This document shows positions 42,775-53,050 of a DNA stretch of 64,000 nucleotides, piece by piece. How positions within the stretch are numbered: position 1 is the first letter of the stretch; every line of letters begins with the position of its first letter. This DNA comes from DATFDN01 sp035685165 (GTDB taxonomy: Bacteria; Pseudomonadota; Alphaproteobacteria; Acetobacterales; Acetobacteraceae). Position numbers and translations under genes: made by a program. The stretch lies in contig DASRBI010000010.1 in assembly GCA_035685165.1 (NCBI GenBank), positions 62,001-126,000 of the forward strand, written 5' to 3'. The notes under the pieces were generated by a model. The model saw only the letters and a program-made list of their open reading frames with translations. It did not search any database and was not told the DNA's origin.

Positions 42775-43890
42775 ATGACCCGCCCCTGGCTCGTCCCCAC
42801 CCTTATCATCGGCCTCACCGCGCTTATCGCCGTGCTCAACCTCGCCGTGCCCGCGGGCTCGGCGTTTCATGCCTCCACCTACACCGTCTCGCTCGCCGGC
42901 AAGTATCTCTCCTACGCCATCCTCGCGCTCGCGCTCGATCTGGTGTGGGGCTACGCGGGCATCCTCAGCCTCGGTCACGCCGCCTTCTTCGCCCTCGGCG
43001 GCTATGCGATGGGCATGTATTTGATGCGCGAGATCGGCGCGCGCGGCGTGTACGGCAACGCGCGCCTGCCCGATTTCATGGTGTTCCTCGGCTGGCGCGA
43101 CCTTCCCTGGTACTGGAACGGCTTCAACCATTTCGCGCTCGCCGTCATCATGGTGCCGCTGGTGCCGACCGTGCTCGCCTACATCTTCGGCTGGCTCGCG
43201 TTCCGCTCGCGCGTCACGGGCGTCTATCTGTCGATCATCACCCAGGCGCTTACCTACGCGCTGATGCTCGCTTTCTTCCGCAACGACATGGGCTTCGGCG
43301 GCAATAACGGCATGACCGACTTCAAGGACGTGCTGGGGCTCGATCTACACGCCGATTCTACCCGCGTGCTGCTGATGATGCTGACCGCGCTCGCGCTTGC
43401 CGCCGCCTTCGTGCTGTGCCGCGCGGTGGTCGGTTCCCGCTTCGGCAAGGTGCTCATCGCGGTGCGCGAGGCCGAGGCGCGCACGCGCTTCCTCGGCTAC
43501 CGGCCGGAATCCTACAAGCTGTTCGTGTGGGTATTGTCGGCCGCCATCGCCGGCATCGGCGGGGCGCTCTACGTGCCGCAGGTCGGCATCATAAACCCGA
43601 GCGAGTTCTCGCCCGCCAACTCGATCGAGGCGGTGATCTGGGTCGCGGTCGGCGGGCGCGGCACGCTGACCGGCGCCATCCTCGGGGCGATCCTGGTGAA
43701 TTTCGGCAAGACCTGGTTCACCGGCGCGCTGCCGCAGGCATGGCTCTACGCGCTCGGTGCCTTGTTCATCCTGACAACGCTCTTCCTGCCACGCGGCATC
43801 ATGGGCTTCTTTGCGTGGCGCCCGCGTGCCGCACCGCAGGGCCAGGAAGAGCCCGCGATCACGCCCGCGGCGCGCGAGGTGGTGGGATGA
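42775..43890 (+). CDS. urtC: urea ABC transporter permease UrtC
   Basis: The 371-residue LivM-type permease has about ten membrane segments. LVWGYAGILSLGHAAFFALGG is the conserved entry, RARTRFLGY-like EAEARTRFLGYRPESYK the cytoplasmic loop, and GGRGTLTGAILGAILVN follows. ATG 42775 lies directly after a repeat. The stop overlaps the urtD ATG by 4 bp. Confidence 0.95.
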   Translation: MTRPWLVPTLIIGLTALIAVLNLAVPAGSAFHASTYTVSLAGKYLSYAILALALDLVWGYAGILSLGHAAFFALGGYAMGMYLMREIGARGVYGNARLPDFMVFLGWRDLPWYWNGFNHFALAVIMVPLVPTVLAYIFGWLAFRSRVTGVYLSIITQALTYALMLAFFRNDMGFGGNNGMTDFKDVLGLDLHADSTRVLLMMLTALALAAAFVLCRAVVGSRFGKVLIAVREAEARTRFLGYRPESYKLFVWVLSAAIAGIGGALYVPQVGIINPSEFSPANSIEAVIWVAVGGRGTLTGAILGAILVNFGKTWFTGALPQAWLYALGALFILTTLFLPRGIMGFFAWRPRAAPQGQEEPAITPAAREVVG

Positions 43891-44633
43891 GCGCCGACGG
43901 CACGCTGCTCTACCTCGACGGCGTCACCGTCAGCTTCGATGGCTTCCGCGCCCTCAACGAGCTGTCGCTCGTGCTGGAGCCCGGCGAGATGCGCGCCGTG
44001 ATCGGCCCCAACGGTGCGGGCAAGACGACGATGATGGACGTCATTACCGGCAAGACCCATCCCGACAGCGGCCGCGTGATCTTCGGTGCGGACACCGACC
44101 TCACGCGCCTCGATGAGCCCGCCATTGCCGCGCTCGGCATCGGACGCAAGTTCCAGAAGCCGACCGTGTTCGAGCCGCACAGCGTGCGCGATAACATCCT
44201 GCTGGCGCTTGCCGGCAACCGCACACCGCGCTTCACCCTGTTCGCCCGCGAAACCCCCGACGAGCGGCGCCGCATCGACGAGATCCTGCACACCACGCGC
44301 CTGACCGAGCTCAGCAAGCGCCAGGCCGCCGCGCTCTCGCACGGCCAGAAGCAATGGCTGGAGATCGGGATGTTACTCGCCCAGGACCCGCGCCTGCTGC
44401 TGGTCGATGAGCCGGTGGCCGGCATGACCGATGCCGAGACCGAGCAGACGGCGGCGCTGCTGCGCGAGATCAACCGCTCCCACAGCGTGCTGGTGGTCGA
44501 GCACGACATGGCGTTCGTGCGTGCGCTCGACGTGAAAGTCACGGTGCTGCACGAGGGCGCCGTCATCGCCGAAGGCTCGATCGACCATGTCAGCGCTGAT
44601 CCCAGGGTGATCGAGGTGTACCTTGGAAGATAG
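43887..44633 (+). CDS. urtD: urea ABC transporter ATPase UrtD
   Basis: The 248-residue LivG-type ATPase has Walker A GPNGAGKTT, the long PTVFEPHSVRDNILLAL loop, ABC signature LSHGQKQWLEIG and Walker B LLLVDEPVAGM. The LSHGQ signature instead of LSGGQ is normal in UrtD. Coupled to urtC (4-bp overlap). Confidence 0.95.
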   Translation: MSADGTLLYLDGVTVSFDGFRALNELSLVLEPGEMRAVIGPNGAGKTTMMDVITGKTHPDSGRVIFGADTDLTRLDEPAIAALGIGRKFQKPTVFEPHSVRDNILLALAGNRTPRFTLFARETPDERRRIDEILHTTRLTELSKRQAAALSHGQKQWLEIGMLLAQDPRLLLVDEPVAGMTDAETEQTAALLREINRSHSVLVVEHDMAFVRALDVKVTVLHEGAVIAEGSIDHVSADPRVIEVYLGR

Positions 44634-44639
44634 TTCAAA

Positions 44640-44714
44640 CCGTCACTCCCGCGGAAGCGGGAACCCATCGTGCGGCTGGCACGATGGGTCCCCGCTTGCG
44701 CGGGGACGACGCTA
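44640..44714. repeat. paired-palindrome repeat between urtD and urtE
   Basis: The inner stem ACCCATCGTGC (44663-44673) and GCACGATGGGT (44679-44689) is perfect over 11 bp. The outer parts carry CCCGCGGAAGCGGG and CCCCGCTTGCGCGGGG. This is a familiar alphaproteobacterial REP form; it may stabilise or cut the operon mRNA. Confidence 0.75.
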
Positions 44715-44731
44715 ACAGGGCAGCAGCCCGG

Positions 44732-45427
44732 ATGCTTGAAATCGACCAAGTTACCCTCCACTACGGCGCCGCCATCGCGCTCCGTGGCGTCTCGCTCGGC
44801 GCGAGGGCAGGCGCCGTCACCTGCCTGATGGGCCGCAATGGCGTCGGCAAGACGAGCCTCTTGCGCGCCATCATGGGCGCGCACCCGATCACCGGGGGCG
44901 CGATCCGTTGGGAAGGCAAGGACATCACCCGCCTGCCCACCTACGAGCGCGCCCGCCGCGGCATCGCCTGGGTGCCGCAGGGCCGCGACATCTTCCCGCT
45001 GCTCACCGTGCGCGAAAATCTGCAAACCGGCTTCGCCGTGTTGCCGCGCAACCGGCGCTGCGTCCCCGACGAGATTTTCGAACTGTTCCCGATCCTCAAA
45101 TCCATGCTCCGCCGCCGCGGCGGCGATCTTTCGGGCGGCCAGCAGCAGCAGCTCGCCATCGCCCGCGCGCTTGTCACCCGTCCGCGCCTGTTGCTGCTCG
45201 ACGAACCGACCGAGGGCATCCAGCCCAGCATCATCAAGGATATCGGCCGCGTGATCGCCCTGTTGCGCGCCCGCGGCGACATGGCGATCCTTCTCGTGGA
45301 GCAGTATTTCGACTTCGCGCGCGAGCTCGCGCAATACATCGCCGTGATGGACCGCGGCGACATCGTGCTTTCGGGGGCGCGGGAGGAACTGGACGAGGCC
45401 GATGTCCGACGCCGGCTCTCGGTGTAG
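44732..45427 (+). CDS. urtE: urea ABC transporter ATPase UrtE
   Basis: The 231-residue LivF-type ATPase has Walker A GRNGVGKTS, signature LSGGQQQQLAIARAL and Walker B LLLLDEPTEGIQPS. The GIQPSIIKDI stretch is diagnostic of UrtE. It completes the importer. Start ATG 44732 was selected over an upstream start that would lie in the repeat. Confidence 0.95.
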   Translation: MLEIDQVTLHYGAAIALRGVSLGARAGAVTCLMGRNGVGKTSLLRAIMGAHPITGGAIRWEGKDITRLPTYERARRGIAWVPQGRDIFPLLTVRENLQTGFAVLPRNRRCVPDEIFELFPILKSMLRRRGGDLSGGQQQQLAIARALVTRPRLLLLDEPTEGIQPSIIKDIGRVIALLRARGDMAILLVEQYFDFARELAQYIAVMDRGDIVLSGAREELDEADVRRRLSV

Positions 45428-45497
45428 CCTTGCGGCTTCGCGCCGAAACCAGCATCAAGCACGAAGAACGCAGCGCATTCATTCGTCGGGAGGAACG

Positions 45498-45755
45498 ATG
45501 GCCGCGGTCCTCACGGTCCGGGAGCTGCCCGAGGAGGTTCCTGCGGCACTTTGCCGGCGCGCAGCGGAGACCGGGCACAGCGTCGAGGCCGAGGCGCGCG
45601 ACATTCTCATCATCAAGGCCTGCACGCCTCGAATGGTGGACGAGTGGTGGGGTCGTCTCGCCGAACGGCGGCGCACGAGTACGGCGAGCCCGCTCGCAGT
45701 CGAGAGCGCCGACCTAATCCGTGACAGCCGCTTGCGCGACGTTGCGTTCCGGTAG
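45498..45755 (+). CDS. FitA-type ribbon-helix-helix antitoxin, orphan
   Basis: The 85-residue product has the FitA/StbC pattern: VLTVRELPEEVPAALCRRAA, then GHSVEAEARDIL, and a C-terminal toxin-neutralising tail (SADLIRDSRLRD). A good ribosome site GGGAGGA precedes ATG 45498. In normal pairs a VapC/FitB PIN-domain toxin starts at the antitoxin stop; here ureD starts 5 bp later and no PIN frame exists. It may be a leftover or have been recruited to control the urea genes. Confidence 0.8.
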   Translation: MAAVLTVRELPEEVPAALCRRAAETGHSVEAEARDILIIKACTPRMVDEWWGRLAERRRTSTASPLAVESADLIRDSRLRDVAFR

Positions 45756-45759
45756 CGCG

Positions 45760-46602
45760 ATGGCGATGGACGGCGCCCTTCTGCAACTCAGTCCGGTGCC
45801 CCTGCAACGCGCCGCAGGCGATTTGCTGGTCTCCCTGAAGCGTCGCGGCGACACCACGGCGTTGGCGGCGCTCCGCCAGTCCGGCTGCCTGAAAGCACGC
45901 CTGCCGCGTCGCGCCGATCCCGCCTGGGCCGAGATCGTGACGCTCAATACCGGCGGCGGCGTCGCCGCCGGCGACCGTCTCTCGGTCAGGATGCAGATCG
46001 GCCAAGGAGCGCGCGCGAGCGTCACCGGCCAAGCCGCCGAACGCTATTACCGCGCCCGCCCCGGCGAGTGCCCGGCCCGGGTCCGCACGCGAATCGAGAT
46101 TGCCCCGTCCGCTGCCGCGGAATGGCTGCCGCAGGAAACCATCCTGTTCGATGCCGCCGCGCTCGATCGGGTGCTGGAGGTGGAGCTCGACGAAACCAGC
46201 GGCTTCCTCGCCGTCGAGTCGCTTGTGTTCGGCCGCGCTTCGATGGGCGAGCGCGTGAGCGGGCTTCGCCTGCACGACCGCGTGCACATCACCCGCAACG
46301 GCGTCCCGCTCGTGTTCGACGCCATCCGCATCACAGGCGACGCCGACGCCCTCCTGCACCGCCCGGCGATCGCCGCCGGCGCGCGCGCCCTCGCCACGAT
46401 CTTTTATACCGCGCCCGACGCTGCCCGCCGCCTGCCCGCGTTGCGAGCGGCGCTGGAGGGCGCAGAGGCCGGCGCCAGCCTCAATGGCCCGTTGCTCGCC
46501 GCCCGCATCCTCGCAGCCGATGCCGCCGCGCTGCGCCGCCATGTCCTCGCCGCACTCGGCGCCTTGCGCGACCGTCCTCTGCCCCGGGTGTGGCTTTGCT
46601 GA
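45760..46602 (+). CDS. ureD: urease accessory protein UreD (UreH)
   Basis: Scaffold of the UreDFG complex that loads nickel into urease. The 280-residue product has AEIVTLNTGGGVAAGDRL, VTGQAAERYYRA, WLPQETILFDAA and the LVFGRASMGE block. ATG 45760 is followed by a second ATG at 45766. It links the importer to the urease genes. Confidence 0.93.
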   Translation: MAMDGALLQLSPVPLQRAAGDLLVSLKRRGDTTALAALRQSGCLKARLPRRADPAWAEIVTLNTGGGVAAGDRLSVRMQIGQGARASVTGQAAERYYRARPGECPARVRTRIEIAPSAAAEWLPQETILFDAAALDRVLEVELDETSGFLAVESLVFGRASMGERVSGLRLHDRVHITRNGVPLVFDAIRITGDADALLHRPAIAAGARALATIFYTAPDAARRLPALRAALEGAEAGASLNGPLLAARILAADAAALRRHVLAALGALRDRPLPRVWLC

Positions 46603-46612
46603 CCCAAGCGGA

Positions 46613-46695
46613 TCATTGCGAGGAGCGGAGCGACGAAGCAATCTCCTCCGTGCGGGGGATCGCTTCGCCCCTGCTGAAGCAGGGGCTCGCAATGA
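46613..46695. repeat. palindromic repeat between ureD and ureA
   Basis: Bounded by TCATTGCGAG (46613-46622) and its exact inverse CTCGCAATGA (46686-46695), with inner GAGCGACGAAGCAATC and GGATCGCTTCG. This is a well-known intergenic repeat type; related copies are at 49177-49268 and, broken, at 52971. Confidence 0.8.
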
Positions 46696-46714
46696 CCCGA
46701 TCCGCGGCGCAGAT

Positions 46715-47017
46715 ATGAACCTGACCCCGCGCGAAAAGGACAAGCTGCTGATCGCGATGGCCGCCATGGTCGCGCGCCGCCGCCTGGAGCGCGGCGTCAA
46801 GCTCAACCATCCCGAGGCGATCGCGCTGATCACCGATTTCGTGGTCGAGGGAGCCCGCGACGGGCGCAGCGTTGCCGATCTGATGGAAGCCGGCGCGCAC
46901 GTGATCACCCGCGATCAGGTGATGGAAGGGGTCGCCGATATGATCCACGACGTACAGGTGGAAGCCACCTTCCCCGACGGCACCAAGCTCGTCACCGTGC
47001 ACGAGCCGATCCGGTGA
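46715..47017 (+). CDS. ureA: urease subunit gamma
   Basis: The 100-residue product starts NLTPREKDKLLIAMAAMVARR and has GVKLNHPEAIALI and VQVEATFPDGTKLVTVHEPI, nearly invariant in UreA. Structural subunit with UreB and UreC. ATG 46715 follows the repeat by 19 bp. Confidence 0.97.
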   Translation: MNLTPREKDKLLIAMAAMVARRRLERGVKLNHPEAIALITDFVVEGARDGRSVADLMEAGAHVITRDQVMEGVADMIHDVQVEATFPDGTKLVTVHEPIR

Positions 47018-47049
47018 CGGCCTCTTTTCTCCCGCGCCGATGCGCAAAC

Positions 47050-47112
47050 GTAGAACTCCCGCTCGTCATCCTCGGTTTTGAACTCGGGCAAAGGCCCCAA
47101 TTTCGAGGTCAT
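47050..47112 (-). pseudogene. fragment of a CopG/BrnA-like antitoxin
   Basis: In the 136-bp gap between ureA and ureB, the minus strand reads TSKLGPLPEFKTEDDEREFY from ATG 47112 (ATGs also at 47139 and 47151). LPEFKxExxEREFW is the typical N-terminal start of CopG-type antitoxins in alphaproteobacteria. After EREFY the similarity stops and the frame runs through ureA. Only the first 20 residues survive, so it is a relic. Confidence 0.5.
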
Positions 47113-47153
47113 ATCGTGTGTGCGCTGCTGTCGGTTCATGTCTTGGGGCACAA

Positions 47154-47461
47154 ATGATCCCCGGCGAAATCCTCACCCCGCCCGGCGACATCGAGGTGAA
47201 CGCCGACCTGCCGCGCATCACCCTGATGGTCGCCAACACCGGCGACCGGCCGATCCAGGTCGGCAGCCACTATCATTTCGCCGAAACCAACCCGGCGCTG
47301 CTGTTCGATCGCACCGCCGCGCACGGGATGCGGCTCGACATCGCCGCCGGTACCGCGGTCCGCTTCGAACCCGGCCAGAGCCGTCACGTCACGCTCATCC
47401 CCTATCGTGGCCGGCGGATCGTGCAGGGCTTCCGCGCCACCGTGATGGGAGCACTCGACTG

Positions 47462-47462
<1 letters not shown>
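47154..47462 (+). CDS. ureB: urease subunit beta
   Basis: The 102-residue product has GSHYHFAETNPALLFDR and GTAVRFEPGQSRHVTLI, the UreB hallmarks. The upstream gap has the antitoxin fragment; the stop overlaps ureC ATG (TGATG). Start ATG 47154 matches the MIPGEI family start. Confidence 0.97.
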
Positions 47463-49168
<1,706 letters not shown>

Positions 49169-49176
49169 CTCTCCAA

Positions 49177-49268
49177 CGTCGTTGCGAGGCCCGTGCAGCG
49201 CGCCGGCCGACGCAATCCCCTGCCCGCAGCAGATCGCTTCGCGGCGTGCGGCACCGCTCGCAATGACG
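49177..49268. repeat. palindromic repeat between ureC and ureE
   Basis: It begins CGTCGTTGCGAG and ends CTCGCAATGACG, enclosing GACGCAATCCCC and AGATCGCTTCGCGG, so it is a diverged sister of the repeat at 46613. An in-frame ATG at 49263 falls inside it, which argues for the later ureE start. Confidence 0.75.
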
Positions 49269-49280
49269 GCCGAAAATCAG

Positions 49281-49754
49281 ATGCGCGCCCACGGGGTAAA
49301 ACCTGCGAATACCTGGAACCCCGACTCCGCCACCGACTCCATCCTCCTCGACCACGACCACCGCCATCGCCGTCGCATAGCCCTCACCACCGAGCGCGGC
49401 CGCCCGCTCCTGCTCGACCTCCCGCACGCCGCGCACCTGCGCGACGGCGACGGCCTGCTCACCGATACGGGCGAGACTATCCGCGTTCGCGCCGCGCCCG
49501 AGCCGTTGCTCGAAATTCACGCCCATGATCCCGCAACGCTTGTCCGCATCGCCTGGCACCTCGGCAACCGCCATCTGCCCGTGCAAGTCGCCGGCGCCGC
49601 GCTCCGCATCCGCGCCGACTACGTGATCGCCGACTTGGTGCGAAAGCTCGGCGCCCACGCGCACGCAATCGAAGCGCCCTTCGACCCCGAGGCCGGCGCC
49701 TATGCGGGCGGCAGCCATCACCATCACCCCGACGATGACGACCACCACCACTGA
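49281..49754 (+). CDS. ureE: urease accessory protein UreE, His-rich tail
   Basis: Nickel-delivery metallochaperone. The 157-residue product has LTTERGRPLLLDLPHAAHLRD, WHLGNRHLPVQV with the key nickel-site His, and a C-terminal nickel-binding His tail (SHHHHPDDDDHHH). Start at 49281 (MRAHGVKPANTW) avoids reading the repeat; 49263 is the alternative. Its last 20 bases overlap ureF. Confidence 0.93.
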   Translation: MRAHGVKPANTWNPDSATDSILLDHDHRHRRRIALTTERGRPLLLDLPHAAHLRDGDGLLTDTGETIRVRAAPEPLLEIHAHDPATLVRIAWHLGNRHLPVQVAGAALRIRADYVIADLVRKLGAHAHAIEAPFDPEAGAYAGGSHHHHPDDDDHHH

Positions 49755-50400
49755 GGCCGTCCGCCGCCTGCTGACCTGGCTCTCGCCCGCCTTCCCCACC
49801 GGCGGCTTCGCTTACAGCCACGGCCTCGAATGGGCGATCGAAGCGGGCGATCCGAACGACGCCGCCAGCCTCGAAACTTGGCTCAACGACATCCTCCTGA
49901 ACGGCGCTGGGCGCAGCGACGCCATCCTGCTGCGCCACGCGCACGAAGCCGCCCCCGATGCGCTCCCCGCGCTGGCGGCACTCGGTGCCGCGCTCGCCTT
50001 CGGCGCCGAACGGCGGCTGGAGACGCTCGCGCAGGGTGCCGCTTTCATCCGCGCCGCCGCGCCCTGGTCCGGCCCGCGCCTTGCCGCGCTGCCGCGCGAT
50101 GCCACGCCCTATCCGGTCGCGGTCGGCGCGCTCGCCGCCGACAACGCCATCGCGGCCGATCTCGCGCTCGCCGCTTATGTGCAGAACTTCGCCGCCGCGC
50201 TGGTTTCCGCCGCCGTGCGCCTGATCCCGCTCGGCCAGACGGCGGGCCTTGCCGTGCTCGCCGCGCTCGACCCCACGCTTGCCGCTCTTATCAAGGAAAC
50301 CCGCGCCGCCACGCTCGACGATCTCGGCGGCGCCTGTTTTAGTGCCGATATCGCCGCGCTTCGCCACGAAACCCAGCACACGAGGCTCTTCCGCACATGA
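49735..50400 (+). CDS. ureF: urease accessory protein UreF
   Basis: The 221-residue helical protein has WLSPAFPTGGFAYSHGLEWAI-type start and RLIPLGQTAGLAVLAAL, the conserved UreF segments. It forms the UreDFG complex and checks UreG GTPase. ATG 49735 lies in the ureE His-tail codons; the frame from 49702 is a longer option. Stop overlaps ureG by 4 bp. Confidence 0.94.
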   Translation: MTTTTTEAVRRLLTWLSPAFPTGGFAYSHGLEWAIEAGDPNDAASLETWLNDILLNGAGRSDAILLRHAHEAAPDALPALAALGAALAFGAERRLETLAQGAAFIRAAAPWSGPRLAALPRDATPYPVAVGALAADNAIAADLALAAYVQNFAAALVSAAVRLIPLGQTAGLAVLAALDPTLAALIKETRAATLDDLGGACFSADIAALRHETQHTRLFRT

Positions 50401-51011
50401 GCAGCAAGAACGGTCCCCTGCGCGTCGGCATCGGCGGTCCGGTGGGCACGGGCAAAACCGCGCTCATGGACGCGCTCTGCCGCGCCTTCCGCGACCGCTA
50501 CCAGCTCGCCGCCATTACCAACGATATCTACACCAAGGAGGACGCGGAATTCCTCACCCGCGCGGGCTCCTTGCCGCCCGAACGCATCCTGGGGATCGAG
50601 ACCGGCGGCTGTCCGCACACCGCGATCCGCGAGGACGCCTCGATCAACCTCGCCGGTGTGGCCGATCTCACGCGCCGCTTCCCCGGTCTTGATCTGCTGC
50701 TGATCGAATCCGGTGGCGACAACCTCGCCGCCACCTTCAGCCCCGAACTCGCCGACCTTACGATCTATGTCATCGACGTTTCGGCGGGCGACAAAATCCC
50801 CCGGAAGGGCGGTCCCGGCATCACGCGCAGCGACCTCTTGGTGATCAACAAGATCGACCTCGCCCCCTTGGTCGGTGCGAGCCTCGAGGTGATGGACCGC
50901 GACGCCCGCAAGATGCGCGGCGACCGCCCGTTCGTGTTCGCCGACATCCGCGCGGGTCAGGGCGTGGCCGAGATCGCCCGCTTCGTCGAACAGAAAGGCG
51001 GGCTCTCCTAG
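50397..51011 (+). CDS. ureG: urease accessory GTPase UreG
   Basis: SIMIBI GTPase that powers nickel insertion. The 204-residue product has P-loop GGPVGTGKTA, TNDIYTKEDAEFL, the metal-binding CPHTAIREDAS and the guanine motif NKIDLAP. Last gene of the urease group; the next gene follows at 33 bp. Confidence 0.97.
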   Translation: MSSKNGPLRVGIGGPVGTGKTALMDALCRAFRDRYQLAAITNDIYTKEDAEFLTRAGSLPPERILGIETGGCPHTAIREDASINLAGVADLTRRFPGLDLLLIESGGDNLAATFSPELADLTIYVIDVSAGDKIPRKGGPGITRSDLLVINKIDLAPLVGASLEVMDRDARKMRGDRPFVFADIRAGQGVAEIARFVEQKGGLS

Positions 51012-51043
51012 ACCCGCCGGCCCTGCAACGCCAAGCTCGTCGC

Positions 51044-52255
51044 ATGGACGACATCCTCATCGTCGGCGCCGGCATCGGTGGCCTTACCGCGGCGCTCACC
51101 CTGCACGCCGCGGGCATTCCCTGCCGCGTGTTCGAGGCGGTGCCGGAGATTCGCGCGGTCGGCGTCGGCATCAACATCCTGCCGCACGGCGCCGCCGAGC
51201 TAGCGCGCCTCGGCCTCGAACCCGCGCTGCTCCGCGTCGGCATCGAGACCAAGGAAAGCGTGTTCTTCAACCGCTTCGGCCAGCTGATCTGGCGCGAACC
51301 CGCCGGCCGCTTCGCGGGCTTCACGCACCCGCAAATCTCCATCCATCGCGGCGACCTTCAGCGCGTGCTGCTGAATGCCGCGCAGCAACGGCTCGGCGCG
51401 GACCACATCCTGACCGGCTGGGAATGCACCGCTGCGGCGCAGGACGCGCAAGGCGTCACGCTGCACTTCAACAACCGCCCGCCGCAGCGCGGCCGCGCCG
51501 CCATCGCCTGCGACGGGATCCGCTCGGCGATCCGCCGCCAGTTCTTTCCCGATGAAGGCCTGCCGCTTTATTCGGGCGTGAACATGTGGCGCGGCACCAC
51601 CATTTGGCCGCGCTTCCTCTCCGGCGCCTCAATGGTGCGCGCGGGCTGGCTCGCCACCGGCAAGATGGTGATCTATCCGATCCGCGACGCGGTGGATGCC
51701 GAAGGCCGCCAGCTCGTCAACTGGGTGGCCGAGATCGCGACGCCGCGCCATCTGGATCGCGACTGGAACCGCGCGGGCAACCTCGATGACTTCCTGCCCG
51801 CCTTCGCCAACTGGCATTTCGACTGGCTCGATGTGCCCGCCCTGCTCCGCGCCGCCGAGCAAGTGCTCGAATTCCCGATGGTCGATCAAGATCCGCTTCC
51901 GCGCTGGAGCTTCGGCCGCGTCACGCTGCTCGGCGACGCCGCGCATCCGATGGTGCCGCGCGGCTCGAATGGCGCCGGGCAGGCGATCCTCGATGCGCGC
52001 GCCCTCGCCGACTGCCTCGCCGTGGAACCCGACACCGAAACCGCGCTCGCCCGCTACGAGGCCGCGCGCCTCGGCCCCACCGCCAATGTCGTGCTGACCA
52101 ACCGCAGCAACCCGCCCGACGCCATTCTGCGCGAGGTGTACGAGCGCACCGGCGATCGCCCCTTCGCGCGCATCGAGGACGTCATCCCAGAGGAGGAGCT
52201 GCGCGCGCTTTCCGAGGGCTACAAAACGATCGCCGGCCTGCGCCGGGGTAGCTGA
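51044..52255 (+). CDS. FAD-dependent monooxygenase (PhzS-like flavoprotein)
   Basis: The 403-residue product has GAGIGGLTAALTLHAAG at the N-terminus, AVGVGINILPHGAAELARLGL and the second FAD motif LLGDAAHPMVPRGSNGAGQAI. It resembles salicylate-hydroxylase / phenazine-type single-component flavin hydroxylases. It lies 33 bp after ureG on the same strand, so it may be co-transcribed with urease, though no metabolic tie to urea is known. Convergent with the livF-like gene (2-bp gap). Confidence 0.87.
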   Translation: MDDILIVGAGIGGLTAALTLHAAGIPCRVFEAVPEIRAVGVGINILPHGAAELARLGLEPALLRVGIETKESVFFNRFGQLIWREPAGRFAGFTHPQISIHRGDLQRVLLNAAQQRLGADHILTGWECTAAAQDAQGVTLHFNNRPPQRGRAAIACDGIRSAIRRQFFPDEGLPLYSGVNMWRGTTIWPRFLSGASMVRAGWLATGKMVIYPIRDAVDAEGRQLVNWVAEIATPRHLDRDWNRAGNLDDFLPAFANWHFDWLDVPALLRAAEQVLEFPMVDQDPLPRWSFGRVTLLGDAAHPMVPRGSNGAGQAILDARALADCLAVEPDTETALARYEAARLGPTANVVLTNRSNPPDAILREVYERTGDRPFARIEDVIPEEELRALSEGYKTIAGLRRGS

Positions 52256-52257
52256 GG

Positions 52258-52974
52258 CTACCGCCCCAAATACGTATCTGCCACCCGCTTGTCCGCTGCG
52301 AGCTCCGCCGCCGTGCCGCTGATCACGATGCGGCCGCGGTCCATCACATAGCCACGGTCCGCCGCCGACAGCCCGAGCGTCAGGCTTTGCTCGGCGAGCA
52401 GCACCGCCACGCCCTGCGCGCGCACTTGCCTCAGCGTGTCGAACACCGCCAATACCACCTTCGGCGCCAGCCCCGTGGATGGCTCATCCAGCAGCAGCAC
52501 GCGCGGATCGGTCATCAACGCCCGCGCGATCGCCAGCATCTGCTGCTCCCCGCCCGAGAGCGTGCCGGCAAGCTGCGCCTGCCGCTCGGCAAGCTGCGGG
52601 AACATCCCATACACGTCGCGCAGCAATTCCGCCCGCCGCGCGGGCTTCGTGCGCTGGCCGCCGAGCAGCAGATGGTCGGCAACCGAAAGGCGCGGAAACA
52701 GCTCGCGCCCGCTCGGCACATGGCCGATCCCGGCCCGCGTCACCAAATGCGCCCCGCGCCCTTCGATCGGCGCCCCATGCAGCCGGATCGACCCGCTACG
52801 CGGCGCGATCAATCCCGCTATGGTGCGAAACAAGGTGGTTTTCCCCGCGCCGTTCGCGCCAAGCACGATCACCACTTCGTCGGTCCCAACCTCCAGCGAC
52901 ACGCCGTGCAGGATCGTCAGCGGCCCGAACCCCGCCACCACGTCGCGCAGTTCGAGGGCGGGACGTGCGGTCAT
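52258..52974 (-). CDS. branched-chain-type ABC transporter ATPase (LivF)
   Basis: The 238-residue product has Walker A GANGAGKTT, FPRLSVADHLLLGGQ, signature LSGGEQQMLAIARAL and Walker B LLLDEPSTGLAP, i.e. a LivF-class ATPase. The ATG at 52974 lies in a relic of the TCATTGCGAG repeat. It is the last gene of the transporter SBP-livH-livMG-livF. Substrate unknown (amino acid, amide or aromatic acid are all used by the family). Confidence 0.92.
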   Translation of the reverse strand: MTARPALELRDVVAGFGPLTILHGVSLEVGTDEVVIVLGANGAGKTTLFRTIAGLIAPRSGSIRLHGAPIEGRGAHLVTRAGIGHVPSGRELFPRLSVADHLLLGGQRTKPARRAELLRDVYGMFPQLAERQAQLAGTLSGGEQQMLAIARALMTDPRVLLLDEPSTGLAPKVVLAVFDTLRQVRAQGVAVLLAEQSLTLGLSAADRGYVMDRGRIVISGTAAELAADKRVADTYLGR

Positions 52975-53050
52975 TGCGAGGCAACTAGACGGATAGCGCC
53001 GGCCCGACGGGCGAGTAGCGGGCCGACGCCGCCTGATAGCAGCGTTCGCT
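52971..53050. repeat. broken copy of the TCATTGCGAG repeat
   Basis: The 76-bp gap between livF and livMG starts with TCATTGCGAG, which includes the livF start codon on the other strand. A GC palindrome (GGCCCGAC...) follows, but the matching right end is missing. It seems a repeat whose end was lost or captured by the gene. Confidence 0.45.
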
